A stretch of DNA of 7,518 bases from an uncultured Fidelibacterota bacterium (lineage in GTDB: Bacteria > Fidelibacterota > Marinisomatia > Marinisomatales > UBA8229), in the NCBI GenBank assembly GCA_913054425.1, contig CAJXJG010000081.1, forward strand, positions 1 to 7,518, written 5' to 3'. Every line of letters begins with the position of its first letter. The stretch's first letter is position 1. Shown here piece by piece: positions 1 through 6,455 of this stretch. The notes beneath the pieces are model-generated. The model worked only from the letters and a program-made list of their open reading frames with translations, did not search any database and was not told the DNA's origin. Position numbers and translations under genes: made by a program.

Positions 1-644
1 TGTCCCGGGCTTACATTCCCTCCACCCTTTGGGATGATGTAAAAACAAAATACCTGGACCAAGTTGCAGATATAAAAATGGGTGATCCGGAAGATTTTAC
101 AAACTTCATGAATGCTGTGATTGATAAATCCGCATTCAATACAATTACAAGCTTTATTGATTATGCCAAAAATGCTGATGATGCTGAAATCATTTCCGGT
201 GGAGGATATGATGATTCCACAGGATATTTTATTGAGCCAACGACAATTGTCACCACCAATCCCAATTTCAAAACTATGGAAGAAGAAATTTTTGGACCGG
301 TCCTCACCATTTATATTTACGATCCCAGGGACTGGGATAAAACACTTCAGCTGGTGGATTCCACCTCCCCCTATTCTCTTACCGGAGCTGTATTTGCAAA
401 AGACCGGAATGCCATCAGAAAAGCATCAAAAGTCCTCACTCATTCTGCAGGTAATTTTTACATTAATGATAAACCAACCGGTGCAGTGGTAGGTCAACAG
501 CCGTTTGGCGGAGGGCGTGCATCGGGCACAAACGATAAAGCCGGTTCCATGTTCAATCTCATCCGCTGGGTCTCTCAGAGAACCATTAAAGAAACCTATG
601 AACCGCCGAAAGATTATCGCTATCCTTTTATGGAAGAAAAATGA
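1..644 (+). CDS. pruA: L-glutamate gamma-semialdehyde (1-pyrroline-5-carboxylate) dehydrogenase, C-terminal part
   Basis: This is the 3' part of a gene that enters from the left; the first whole codon starts at base 3, and the ATG at 78 is an internal methionine, not the start. The enzyme oxidises P5C/glutamate semialdehyde to glutamate with NAD+, the second step of proline breakdown, in the cytoplasm. Seen: the ALDH motif EEIFGPV (about 282-302), whose Glu and Phe contact the NAD ribose in the family, then LTGAVFAKDR, and a stretch at 447-539 with NFYINDKPTGAVVGQQPFGG and RASGTNDK, diagnostic for P5C dehydrogenase. The ending (IRWVSQRTIKETYEP) is closest to the ALDH4A1 type known from mitochondria and some bacteria rather than to the Bacillus RocA type. 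The family's catalytic cysteine should lie only a few codons upstream of base 1, so it cannot be checked. It cannot be told here whether a proline dehydrogenase domain or gene lies upstream. Confidence 0.95.
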   Translation, partial: SRAYIPSTLWDDVKTKYLDQVADIKMGDPEDFTNFMNAVIDKSAFNTITSFIDYAKNADDAEIISGGGYDDSTGYFIEPTTIVTTNPNFKTMEEEIFGPVLTIYIYDPRDWDKTLQLVDSTSPYSLTGAVFAKDRNAIRKASKVLTHSAGNFYINDKPTGAVVGQQPFGGGRASGTNDKAGSMFNLIRWVSQRTIKETYEPPKDYRYPFMEEK

Positions 645-684
645 AAAAATATCAATCCCACATTATCGCTTTCAGACAAAACTT

Positions 685-713
685 TGGTTTCAGTTAAGAA
701 CCATCGTTTTATT
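685..713 (+). terminator. possible weak terminator after the P5C dehydrogenase gene
   Basis: In the gap between P5C dehydrogenase and the next operon, TGGTTT (685-690) can pair with GAACCA (698-703), with one G-U pair and a 7-base loop, and a T-rich run (TTTTATTATT) starts at 707. The stem has only six pairs and the T run starts three bases after it, so this is a weak candidate. The rest of the gap (645-755) shows no convincing -35/-10 pair. Confidence 0.2.
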
Positions 714-743
714 ATTCATGACTCTACCAATTAACTAAAATTT

Positions 744-750
744 GAAAGGA
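744..750 (+). promoter_or_regulatory. ribosome binding site of the COG2403-type gene
   Basis: GAAAGGA ends five bases before the ATG at 756. It is the only Shine-Dalgarno-like sequence near the head of the five-gene operon and supports that start. Ribosomes loaded here probably also feed the overlapping downstream genes. Confidence 0.6.
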
Positions 751-755
751 ATATT

Positions 756-2069
756 ATGAAACAAATAAATACATTAATTATGGGTGCTGCCGGTAGGGAT
801 TTTCACAATTTTAACGTGATATACCGTACCAACGAACTTTATAATGTATTGGCATTCACTGCCACTCAAATCCCCGACATTGAAGGCAGGGTTTACCCCC
901 CCTCTTTGGCAGGTGATCTATATCCGGATGGAATTCCAATTCATGATGAAAGTGAACTTGAAACACTCATTCAGGAGCTGAACATTGAGGAAGTTGTATT
1001 TTCATATTCCGATATCTCTCATGAAAATGTGATGCATAAAGCTTCAAAGGTCATGGCTGCCGGAGCCCATTTCAAAATGCTGGGAGGTAGTGCAACCATG
1101 GTAAATTCAACCAAACCCGTCATAGCTGTGTGCGCTGTTCGCACCGGCTGCGGAAAAAGCCAGACTACCCGCAGGGTGGCAGAAATACTGAAAAATGGCG
1201 GGAAAAATGTGGTAGTCATTCGGCATCCAATGCCATATGGTGATCTTGCGAAGCAGACAGTACAGCGTTTTGCCACGCTTGACGATCTCCAGAAATATGA
1301 TTGTACCATTGAAGAAATGGAAGAATACGAACCACATATCAGCACCGGAACAATTGTCTATGCCGGGGTAGATTATGAAGCGATTGTCCGTGAAGCTGAA
1401 AAAGAAGCTGATATCATCCTCTGGGATGGCGGGAATAATGATTTGCCGTTTTATAAGCCAGACTTATTAATTGTAGTAACAGATCCACATCGTCCGGGAC
1501 ATGAATTGGAATATTATCCGGGAGAAACGAACCTCCTCATGGCTGATGTTGTCATCGTTAATAAAATTGATACGGCTGATCCGGAGTCTATTGATGAGGT
1601 ACGTTGGAATATTCGTGCAACAAATCCTGATGCAGTCATTATTGATGCCGCCTCCCCTATCAAAGTTGAGGATCCCTCACTTATCTCCGGAAAAAAAGCC
1701 CTCGTTGTTGAAGACGGGCCAACATTGACCCACGGCGAAATGGCTTATGGCGCCGGTATGGTTGCGGCGGAAAAATTTGGCGCAAGTGAAGTCGTGGACC
1801 CAAGACCGTACCTCACAGGAAAACTCAAGGAAACATTTGACCATTATCCGGATATCGGCACCCTCCTCCCTGCTATGGGATACGGCGGTGAGCAGATAAA
1901 GGATCTGGAAACAACCATTGCGAAAACTGAATGCGACGTTGTTATTTTTGGAACTCCAATCGATTTACGCCGGATTATTGACATCAAACAACCATCAGTG
2001 AGAGTCACGTACAGCCTGCAGGAAATCGGGAAACCAACGTTAACTGATGTATTAAAAACATATTTTTAA
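756..2069 (+). CDS. P-loop NTPase of the cyclic 2,3-diphosphoglycerate synthetase family (COG2403 type)
   Basis: The protein has 437 residues, near the usual length of this family. Archaeal members form the intramolecular phosphoanhydride of cyclic 2,3-diphosphoglycerate from 2,3-DPG and ATP; bacterial members are annotated as that enzyme or as a predicted GTPase, with no role I know to be proven. Seen: an N-terminal Rossmann-like segment (residues 6-20, IMGAAGRDFHNFN) and a domain to about 115. A P-loop follows at 127-138 (AVRTGCGKSQTT), in which the usual first Gly of GxxxxGK is Val128. There is a Walker B-like strand (IILWDGG, 220-226), NKID (269-272) resembling the G-protein NKxD motif, and an alpha/beta C-terminal region. 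It heads the operon and overlaps carbamate kinase by one base (TAATG), suggesting a product or substrate linked to carbamoyl phosphate metabolism. Family membership is fairly sure; the actual reaction in this bacterium is not. Confidence 0.82.
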   Translation: MKQINTLIMGAAGRDFHNFNVIYRTNELYNVLAFTATQIPDIEGRVYPPSLAGDLYPDGIPIHDESELETLIQELNIEEVVFSYSDISHENVMHKASKVMAAGAHFKMLGGSATMVNSTKPVIAVCAVRTGCGKSQTTRRVAEILKNGGKNVVVIRHPMPYGDLAKQTVQRFATLDDLQKYDCTIEEMEEYEPHISTGTIVYAGVDYEAIVREAEKEADIILWDGGNNDLPFYKPDLLIVVTDPHRPGHELEYYPGETNLLMADVVIVNKIDTADPESIDEVRWNIRATNPDAVIIDAASPIKVEDPSLISGKKALVVEDGPTLTHGEMAYGAGMVAAEKFGASEVVDPRPYLTGKLKETFDHYPDIGTLLPAMGYGGEQIKDLETTIAKTECDVVIFGTPIDLRRIIDIKQPSVRVTYSLQEIGKPTLTDVLKTYF

Positions 2070-3028
2070 TGACGAAAACATGCCTCATTGCACTGGGTGG
2101 AAATGCGTTATCTCCAAAAGGTGAAGCAGGTACAATAGCCCAGCAATTTTTACACACACGGGAGAGTATGGTAGAAATCATGGAATTTGTCCGGAGGAAA
2201 TATAATATTTGTCTCACACACGGAAATGGACCGCAGGTAGGTCATGAACTCTTACGAATGGATTTAACTCATGATGTCGTTCCTCCTCTTCCCTTGGGAG
2301 TTTGCGTGGCAGGAACACAAGGCACAATCGGATACATGATTCAGCAATCACTCCAAAATGCCCTTAGGGATGATAAAGTTGATCGGGAAGTCGTAACTTT
2401 AGTTACTCAGGTACGGGTAAAAGAGAATGATCCGTCCATTTCCAATCCAACCAAATTCATTGGAAAACGATATTCAAAAAATGAAGTGGAAGCACTGGAA
2501 AAAAAATTCGGTTGGAAGATGAAAAAACAGGAAGTTGATCAATGGAGACGCGTAGTTCCTTCTCCTGACCCAGATTATGTTATGCATGGAATCAGCATAC
2601 GAACCCTAGTTGAAAAAGGGACGATTGTCCTTGCGGCAGGTGGAGGCGGAATCCCTGTTTACAATGATAAAAATAACAAACTTGAAGGGTTGGACGCAGT
2701 GATTGATAAAGATCTCACAGCTGCAAAATTGGGATGGGTAATACGGGCGCAAGAATTTTACATTATCACGGATGTTGACCAGGTTTACCTGAACTATAAA
2801 ACACCGCAGCAGGAACCAATCCGTGAAATGACCATAGCAACAGCAAAACGATATGAAGCCGAAGGCCACTTCCAAAAGGGAAGCATGGGTCCGAAAATCC
2901 GGGCAGCGGTTCACTTCTTGAAGCACGGCGGAAGCAAAGCGGTTATCACGAATATTCAAAATGTAACAAAAGCTATGAAGAGTCAGGCAGGTACAACAAT
3001 TTTCCCTGCATTTATGCCAAAAGCATGA
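2069..3028 (+). CDS. arcC: carbamate kinase
   Basis: Carbamate kinase interconverts carbamoyl phosphate plus ADP with carbamate plus ATP; in fermentative catabolism it makes ATP, while the reverse direction supplies carbamoyl phosphate. The protein is 319 residues, full length for the family (about 310). Family motifs appear in order: ALGGNAL (8-14), THGNGPQVG (50-58), LAAGGGGIPV (188-197), AVIDKDLTAAKLG (210-222), ITDVDQVY (233-240) and GSMGPKIRAA (271-280), as in the amino acid kinase fold. The start at 2069 shares its A with the stop of the preceding gene and has no Shine-Dalgarno sequence of its own, so translation probably depends on termination and restart. No ornithine, putrescine or other carbamoyltransferase is in the window, so the source of carbamoyl phosphate is unknown. 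It is not an arginine deiminase operon as seen here. Confidence 0.95.
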   Translation: MTKTCLIALGGNALSPKGEAGTIAQQFLHTRESMVEIMEFVRRKYNICLTHGNGPQVGHELLRMDLTHDVVPPLPLGVCVAGTQGTIGYMIQQSLQNALRDDKVDREVVTLVTQVRVKENDPSISNPTKFIGKRYSKNEVEALEKKFGWKMKKQEVDQWRRVVPSPDPDYVMHGISIRTLVEKGTIVLAAGGGGIPVYNDKNNKLEGLDAVIDKDLTAAKLGWVIRAQEFYIITDVDQVYLNYKTPQQEPIREMTIATAKRYEAEGHFQKGSMGPKIRAAVHFLKHGGSKAVITNIQNVTKAMKSQAGTTIFPAFMPKA

Positions 3029-4197
3029 AAATACACGAGTACCAGGCTAAAAATCTCTTGCGTAATTACGGTGTATCAGTACCTGAAGGATACCCCGCTT
3101 TTTCTGTGGAAGAAGCTCTGGAAGCTTACGATAAGCTCAATTCAGAAACTGTTGTGGTAAAAGCCCAGATACACGCCGGAGGTAGAGGAAAAGGTGGCGG
3201 TGTAGAACTGGCACATTCTAAAAGTGAAGTTCAGAAAATTGCTTCGAAAATTTTAGGAATGCAATTGGTAACTCATCAGACAGTACCGGAAGGAAAAGAA
3301 GTCCAGCGTTTGCTCATTGAGTCTGGAATAAATATTCTCACAGAATTGTATGCAGGGATCGTTTTGGACAGAGTAAAAAAACAATTTGTTTTTATGGTTT
3401 CAACGGAAGGTGGCGTAGAAATCGAAAAAGTTGCTTCAGAAACTCCAGAAAAAATCATCAAAAAATGGATTGATCCTAATGCCGGATTAACCCGGGAACA
3501 AGCGGTTTCCCTGGGGAAAGCTTTGGATTTGAGCGGTGATCAAATTGAATCCGCTGCAGATATTTTAATGGCACTTTGGAAGGTATTTCATGATATGGAT
3601 TGTTCCCTTTTGGAAATCAATCCTCTTGTGGTCACAAAAGAAAATAAGGTTATGGCGTTAGATGCAAAAATGAATTTTGATTCCAATGCAATTTTTCGTC
3701 ATCCCGAACTCAAAGTTCTAAGAGACGAAAGTGAAGAAGATTCTGCAGAATTGGAAGCATCAAAACATAAGCTGAATTACATAAAATTGGACGGTAATGT
3801 CGGTTGCATGGTGAACGGTGCAGGCTTGGCAATGGCAACAATGGATATTATCAAACTCCATGGTGGAGAACCTGCGAATTTTTTGGATGTGGGCGGAGTG
3901 GCAAATCCGGAAACGGTTGCCAATGGATTTAAAATTACTCTATCCGATCCAAATGTAAAATCAATTCTTATCAATATTTTTGGAGGGATCGTCCGTTGTG
4001 ACAGAGTTGCTCAGGGTGTGATTGACGCCATGGAAACCGTTAAGGTGAATCTCCCGGTCATTGTGAGATTGGAAGGAACCAACGCCAAGAAAGCCAGAGA
4101 ATTGCTCAATGATTCTTCCTTAGATTTTCTAGTTGCTACCAGTTTAAGCGATGCCGCCGAAAAAGCTGTATCAGCCGCAACAGGTGGTGCATCATGA
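3025..4197 (+). CDS. sucC: succinyl-CoA synthetase (ADP/GDP-forming), beta subunit
   Basis: With SucD this enzyme converts succinyl-CoA, phosphate and ADP/GDP to succinate, CoA and ATP/GTP, the substrate-level phosphorylation step of the TCA cycle. The beta subunit carries the ATP-grasp nucleotide site and the succinate-binding region. At 390 residues it matches E. coli SucC (388). Seen: MKIHEYQAKNLL at the N-terminus, HAGGRGKGGGV (50-60) with the nucleotide-site Gly53-Arg54, LLEINPLV (195-202) with the conserved Glu197 and Asn199, FLDVGGVA (286-293), INIFGGIVRCD (316-326) and RLEGTN (348-353). The gene overlaps arcC by four bases (ATGA) and no Shine-Dalgarno sequence precedes it, implying translational coupling to carbamate kinase. 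Malate-CoA ligase subunits are related, but the close match in length and motifs favours succinyl-CoA synthetase. Nucleotide preference cannot be read safely. Confidence 0.96.
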   Translation: MKIHEYQAKNLLRNYGVSVPEGYPAFSVEEALEAYDKLNSETVVVKAQIHAGGRGKGGGVELAHSKSEVQKIASKILGMQLVTHQTVPEGKEVQRLLIESGINILTELYAGIVLDRVKKQFVFMVSTEGGVEIEKVASETPEKIIKKWIDPNAGLTREQAVSLGKALDLSGDQIESAADILMALWKVFHDMDCSLLEINPLVVTKENKVMALDAKMNFDSNAIFRHPELKVLRDESEEDSAELEASKHKLNYIKLDGNVGCMVNGAGLAMATMDIIKLHGGEPANFLDVGGVANPETVANGFKITLSDPNVKSILINIFGGIVRCDRVAQGVIDAMETVKVNLPVIVRLEGTNAKKARELLNDSSLDFLVATSLSDAAEKAVSAATGGAS

Positions 4198-5069
4198 GTG
4201 TTTTAGTTGGCAATGACACACGATTAATTATCCAGGGAATTACGGGAAAAGAAGGATCATTTCATGGTAAACAAATCAGGGATTATGGTACTAATTTAGT
4301 GGGAGGAGTCACTCCGGGAAAAGGAGGACAAACTGCTTTAGGAGTTCCGGTTTTTAATTCAGTACAGGAAGCTAAAAATGAAACGGATGCGAATACATCG
4401 GTTATTTTTGTCCCTCCTGCTTTTGCCGGAAAAGCTATTATTGAAGCAGCGGAAGCAGGAATTAATTTGATCATCTGCATCACCGAAGGGATTCCCACAA
4501 TTGACATGGTTAAGGTAAACCATGTTCTGAAAAATCTCTCCACTCGTCTCATCGGACCCAATTGCCCGGGAATTATTTCACCGGGAAAAGCCAAGATCGG
4601 CATCATGCCGGGATTCATTCATAAACCGGGAGAAATTGGCGTTATTTCAAGGTCAGGAACTTTGACATACGAAGCGGTTCATCAACTGGTTGCGGTGGGA
4701 TTGGGACAATCTACATCGGTAGGAATTGGCGGTGATCCCATCATCGGAACTACATTTAAAGACATGCTGAAATTGTTTGCTGACGATGACGAAACAATAG
4801 GTGTTGTTTTGATAGGTGAGATTGGTGGTTCTGCTGAGGAAGAAGCGGCACAATGGGTGTTGGACAATAGATTCAGCAAACCCATAACTGCATTCATTGC
4901 CGGACAGACAGCTCCTCCCGGAAGACGCATGGGACATGCAGGAGCAATTATCTCAGGTGGAAAAGGAACTGCTAAGGAAAAAATCAGGGCATTAAAATCA
5001 GCAAATATTCACATTGCTGAAAGTCCTGCAGATATTGGCAATACCATGTTAAAAGCAATTCAAACATAA
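4194..5069 (+). CDS. sucD: succinyl-CoA synthetase, alpha subunit
   Basis: The alpha subunit binds CoA and carries the histidine that is phosphorylated during succinyl-CoA/succinate conversion. It has 291 residues, against 289 in E. coli. Seen: the CoA-binding Rossmann start IIQGITGKEGSFH (12-24), GVTPGKGG (38-45), the family signature IGPNCPGIISPGK (120-132), SRSGTLTYE (152-160), GIGGDPIIGTTF (177-188) and GEIGGSAEE (208-216). The active-site segment is AGQTAPPGRRMGHAG (236-250), with His248 matching E. coli His246. The start overlaps the sucC stop by four bases, and AGGTGG at 4182-4187, six bases upstream inside sucC, is a good ribosome binding site, so SucD can also be started independently in the 1:1 ratio the heteromer needs. 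Confidence 0.97.
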   Translation: MSVLVGNDTRLIIQGITGKEGSFHGKQIRDYGTNLVGGVTPGKGGQTALGVPVFNSVQEAKNETDANTSVIFVPPAFAGKAIIEAAEAGINLIICITEGIPTIDMVKVNHVLKNLSTRLIGPNCPGIISPGKAKIGIMPGFIHKPGEIGVISRSGTLTYEAVHQLVAVGLGQSTSVGIGGDPIIGTTFKDMLKLFADDDETIGVVLIGEIGGSAEEEAAQWVLDNRFSKPITAFIAGQTAPPGRRMGHAGAIISGGKGTAKEKIRALKSANIHIAESPADIGNTMLKAIQT

Positions 5070-5073
5070 TTTT

Positions 5074-5077
5074 GGAG
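5074..5077 (+). promoter_or_regulatory. ribosome binding site of ndk
   Basis: GGAG lies eight bases before the ATG at 5086, in the 16-base gap after sucD. It supports the chosen start. The gap is too short to hold a terminator and a promoter, so ndk most likely belongs to the operon. Confidence 0.65.
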
Positions 5078-5085
5078 AAAAAATA

Positions 5086-5511
5086 ATGAAAACCCGTACA
5101 TTGGCAATCATTAAACCGGATGCAGTTTCAATGGGATATGCAAGTACAATTTCAGATAGAATTATCAAGGAAGGATTTATCATTCTTGGAACAAAACAAA
5201 TAAAGATGTCCCTTTCCCAATCCGAAGGATTTTATACCGTTCATATAGGAAAACCGTTTTTTGAAGAACTAACTCGATTTATGTCCTCTGGTCCCTGTAT
5301 TGTTTTAGCATTGGAAAAAGAAAATGCTGTAGATTCATGGCGTGAAGTAATTGGAGCAACGAATCCAAAGGAAGCAGATGAGGGAACAATCAGAAAAGAA
5401 TTCGCAAAAAATGTTGGTGAAAATGCTGTGCATGGTTCAGATTCTGATGAGAATGCAACACAAGAAATAGCCTTTTTCTTTTCAGAAGAGGAGCTTAATG
5501 GTGATATATAA
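5086..5511 (+). CDS. ndk: nucleoside diphosphate kinase
   Basis: Ndk transfers the gamma-phosphate between nucleoside triphosphates and diphosphates through a phosphohistidine, balancing NTP and dNTP pools. The 141-residue length is standard. Seen: TLAIIKPDAV (5-14) with the active-site Lys10 and Pro11, GFYTVHIGKPFFEELTRFM (48-66), SGPCIVLALEKENAV (68-82), GATNPKEADEGTIRKEFA (90-107), and the signature NAVHGSDSDENA (113-124) with the phosphorylated His116. One variation: the usual R-G-x-x-G-E-I-type helix after the KPD motif reads MGYASTISDRI, with Ser replacing the common Gly; no catalytic residue is affected. Placed right behind sucCD, it can redistribute ATP or GTP made by succinyl-CoA synthetase, and Ndk-succinyl-CoA synthetase complexes are known from other bacteria; a complex here is inference. 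Confidence 0.97.
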   Translation: MKTRTLAIIKPDAVSMGYASTISDRIIKEGFIILGTKQIKMSLSQSEGFYTVHIGKPFFEELTRFMSSGPCIVLALEKENAVDSWREVIGATNPKEADEGTIRKEFAKNVGENAVHGSDSDENATQEIAFFFSEEELNGDI

Positions 5512-5561
5512 ATCTGTAATTCAAATTGCATTTATCCTTTCATTCTCTCAAATTCCGCATG

Positions 5562-5567
5562 TATAAT
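5562..5567 (+). promoter_or_regulatory. putative -10 box (TATAAT) of the SPOR lipoprotein gene
   Basis: A perfect TATAAT sits ten bases before the ATG at 5578. The hexamer 17 bases further up, TTCATT (5539-5544), is a poor -35 match. If used, transcription would begin around 5573-5576, giving an almost leaderless message, which would fit the absence of any Shine-Dalgarno sequence before this start. In AT-rich sequence a chance match is possible. Confidence 0.35.
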
Positions 5568-5577
5568 TAGTAAAAAA

Positions 5578-6426
5578 ATGATCATTCAATCTTTGAACAA
5601 ACTGTTTTTATTAATATTAGTATCCTTTTATTTATTATTTCTTTCAGCATGTGGTGAAAAAGGAGAAGCAGGTATTGTGGGGCGTTTCCATTCAATTAAT
5701 GCAGTCCTTCCTGATGAATATGGGTCCTTTGACTTTCAATGGTCTATTATCACTCAACCAGATGCGAGTAATCTTTCCAAGTACAATCTCATATTTAATA
5801 AAGATAAATCAGGAATGACTTTCATTCCAGATGTGGAAGGATTTTATATCTTTCAAGTATCTGTCTCTCAATATAATGATGAATTATCTGTTCAATCTTT
5901 TCCATTTAACATTTCAGATGATTTAATAGTAAAAGATCAAAAGCATGGTGACCTATTGACAGAGATGGTGTCCAGCAGTGACGATATTGATTCATGGCTT
6001 CAGGAGGGAATTGAAAAAGAGGAAAAACCTGAACCAAAAAGTTTGAAAACTCCTCCTTCTCAACCAAGGAAAAAGATAATTCAGAATCCGAATTTAAAAA
6101 AATCCGAACCAAATAAGGAATTAATAAAAAAAACGAGTAGGAAAAAATCCAAATCAAGCCCTACTATTCCTTATAATAAAATTCGTTTTACTATTCAAAT
6201 AGGTTCAAAACAATCATTTAATGAAGCGAAAACCATTGCGTCCGATTTTATTGAAATTGGATATGATGCCTACATCGAAAAAACATTTATTAAAAAAACG
6301 AATAAATTCTGGTACCGCGTAAGAGTTGGAAGTTATGATAACTATGATACAGCCGTTTCTTTAGCTGAAGCCATCTCTACAACTAAAAACGTCCCCACAT
6401 GGGTTGACAATGTTCGAAACAAATAA
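5578..6426 (+). CDS. lipoprotein with PKD/Ig-like domain and C-terminal SPOR domain
   Basis: I do not recognise a named gene. The 282-residue product starts with a lipoprotein signal: hydrophobic residues 9-22 and lipobox LSAC (22-25), so Cys25 would be lipidated; the next residue is Gly, not Asp, which favours outer-membrane sorting under E. coli rules. Residues about 48-112 look like a beta-sandwich of the PKD/Ig type (FDFQWSIITQPDAS, then FIPDVEGFYIFQVSV). An acidic patch (about 126-150) is followed by a long Lys/Pro/Ser-rich linker (about 148-200), of the kind that spans the periplasm. Residues 202-278 resemble a SPOR domain (RFTIQIGSKQSFNEAKTIA, FWYRVRVGSYDNYDTAVSLAE), which binds denuded peptidoglycan glycans at division septa. 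A role in cell division or wall attachment is inference. No Shine-Dalgarno precedes the ATG. It is more AT- and lysine-rich than the enzymes upstream. Confidence 0.85.
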   Translation: MIIQSLNKLFLLILVSFYLLFLSACGEKGEAGIVGRFHSINAVLPDEYGSFDFQWSIITQPDASNLSKYNLIFNKDKSGMTFIPDVEGFYIFQVSVSQYNDELSVQSFPFNISDDLIVKDQKHGDLLTEMVSSSDDIDSWLQEGIEKEEKPEPKSLKTPPSQPRKKIIQNPNLKKSEPNKELIKKTSRKKSKSSPTIPYNKIRFTIQIGSKQSFNEAKTIASDFIEIGYDAYIEKTFIKKTNKFWYRVRVGSYDNYDTAVSLAEAISTTKNVPTWVDNVRNK

Positions 6427-6441
6427 CTAAAAATACCTAAA

Positions 6442-6446
6442 AGGAG
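6442..6446 (+). promoter_or_regulatory. ribosome binding site that decides the start of the membrane protein gene
   Basis: AGGAG lies nine bases before the ATG at 6456. The nearer ATG at 6451 is only four bases away and its frame closes after five codons, so 6456 is the chosen start; the in-frame ATG at 6465 is too far from this site. The gap to the lipoprotein gene is 29 bases, suggesting cotranscription. Confidence 0.7.
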
Positions 6447-6455
6447 AAATATGTT

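Noticed and set aside
896..902. Run of seven C in the COG2403-type gene, a possible slippage or phase-variation site.
   Set aside because: The frame is intact on both sides, the run encodes a Tyr-Pro-Pro stretch that fits the protein, and a metabolic operon is an unlikely phase-variation target.
1019..1345. Open frames on the - strand opposite the enzyme genes, for example here and at 2606-2959, 4283-4618, 5241-5531 and 6852-7130.
   Set aside because: They lie opposite well-recognised genes, have no family motifs or plausible start signals, and look like by-products of the codon use on the + strand.
5509..5580. ndk and the lipoprotein gene are in the same frame, with no stop in the 22 codons between the ndk stop and the ATG at 5578, as if a readthrough fusion were possible.
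   Set aside because: A stop-free run of 22 codons is easily chance, the lipoprotein signal starts properly at 5578, and nothing suggests stop-codon suppression or recoding.
6126..6133. Run of eight A in the basic linker of the SPOR lipoprotein, a possible slippage site.
   Set aside because: Lysine-rich coding in an AT-rich gene explains it, and the SPOR domain continues in frame afterwards.
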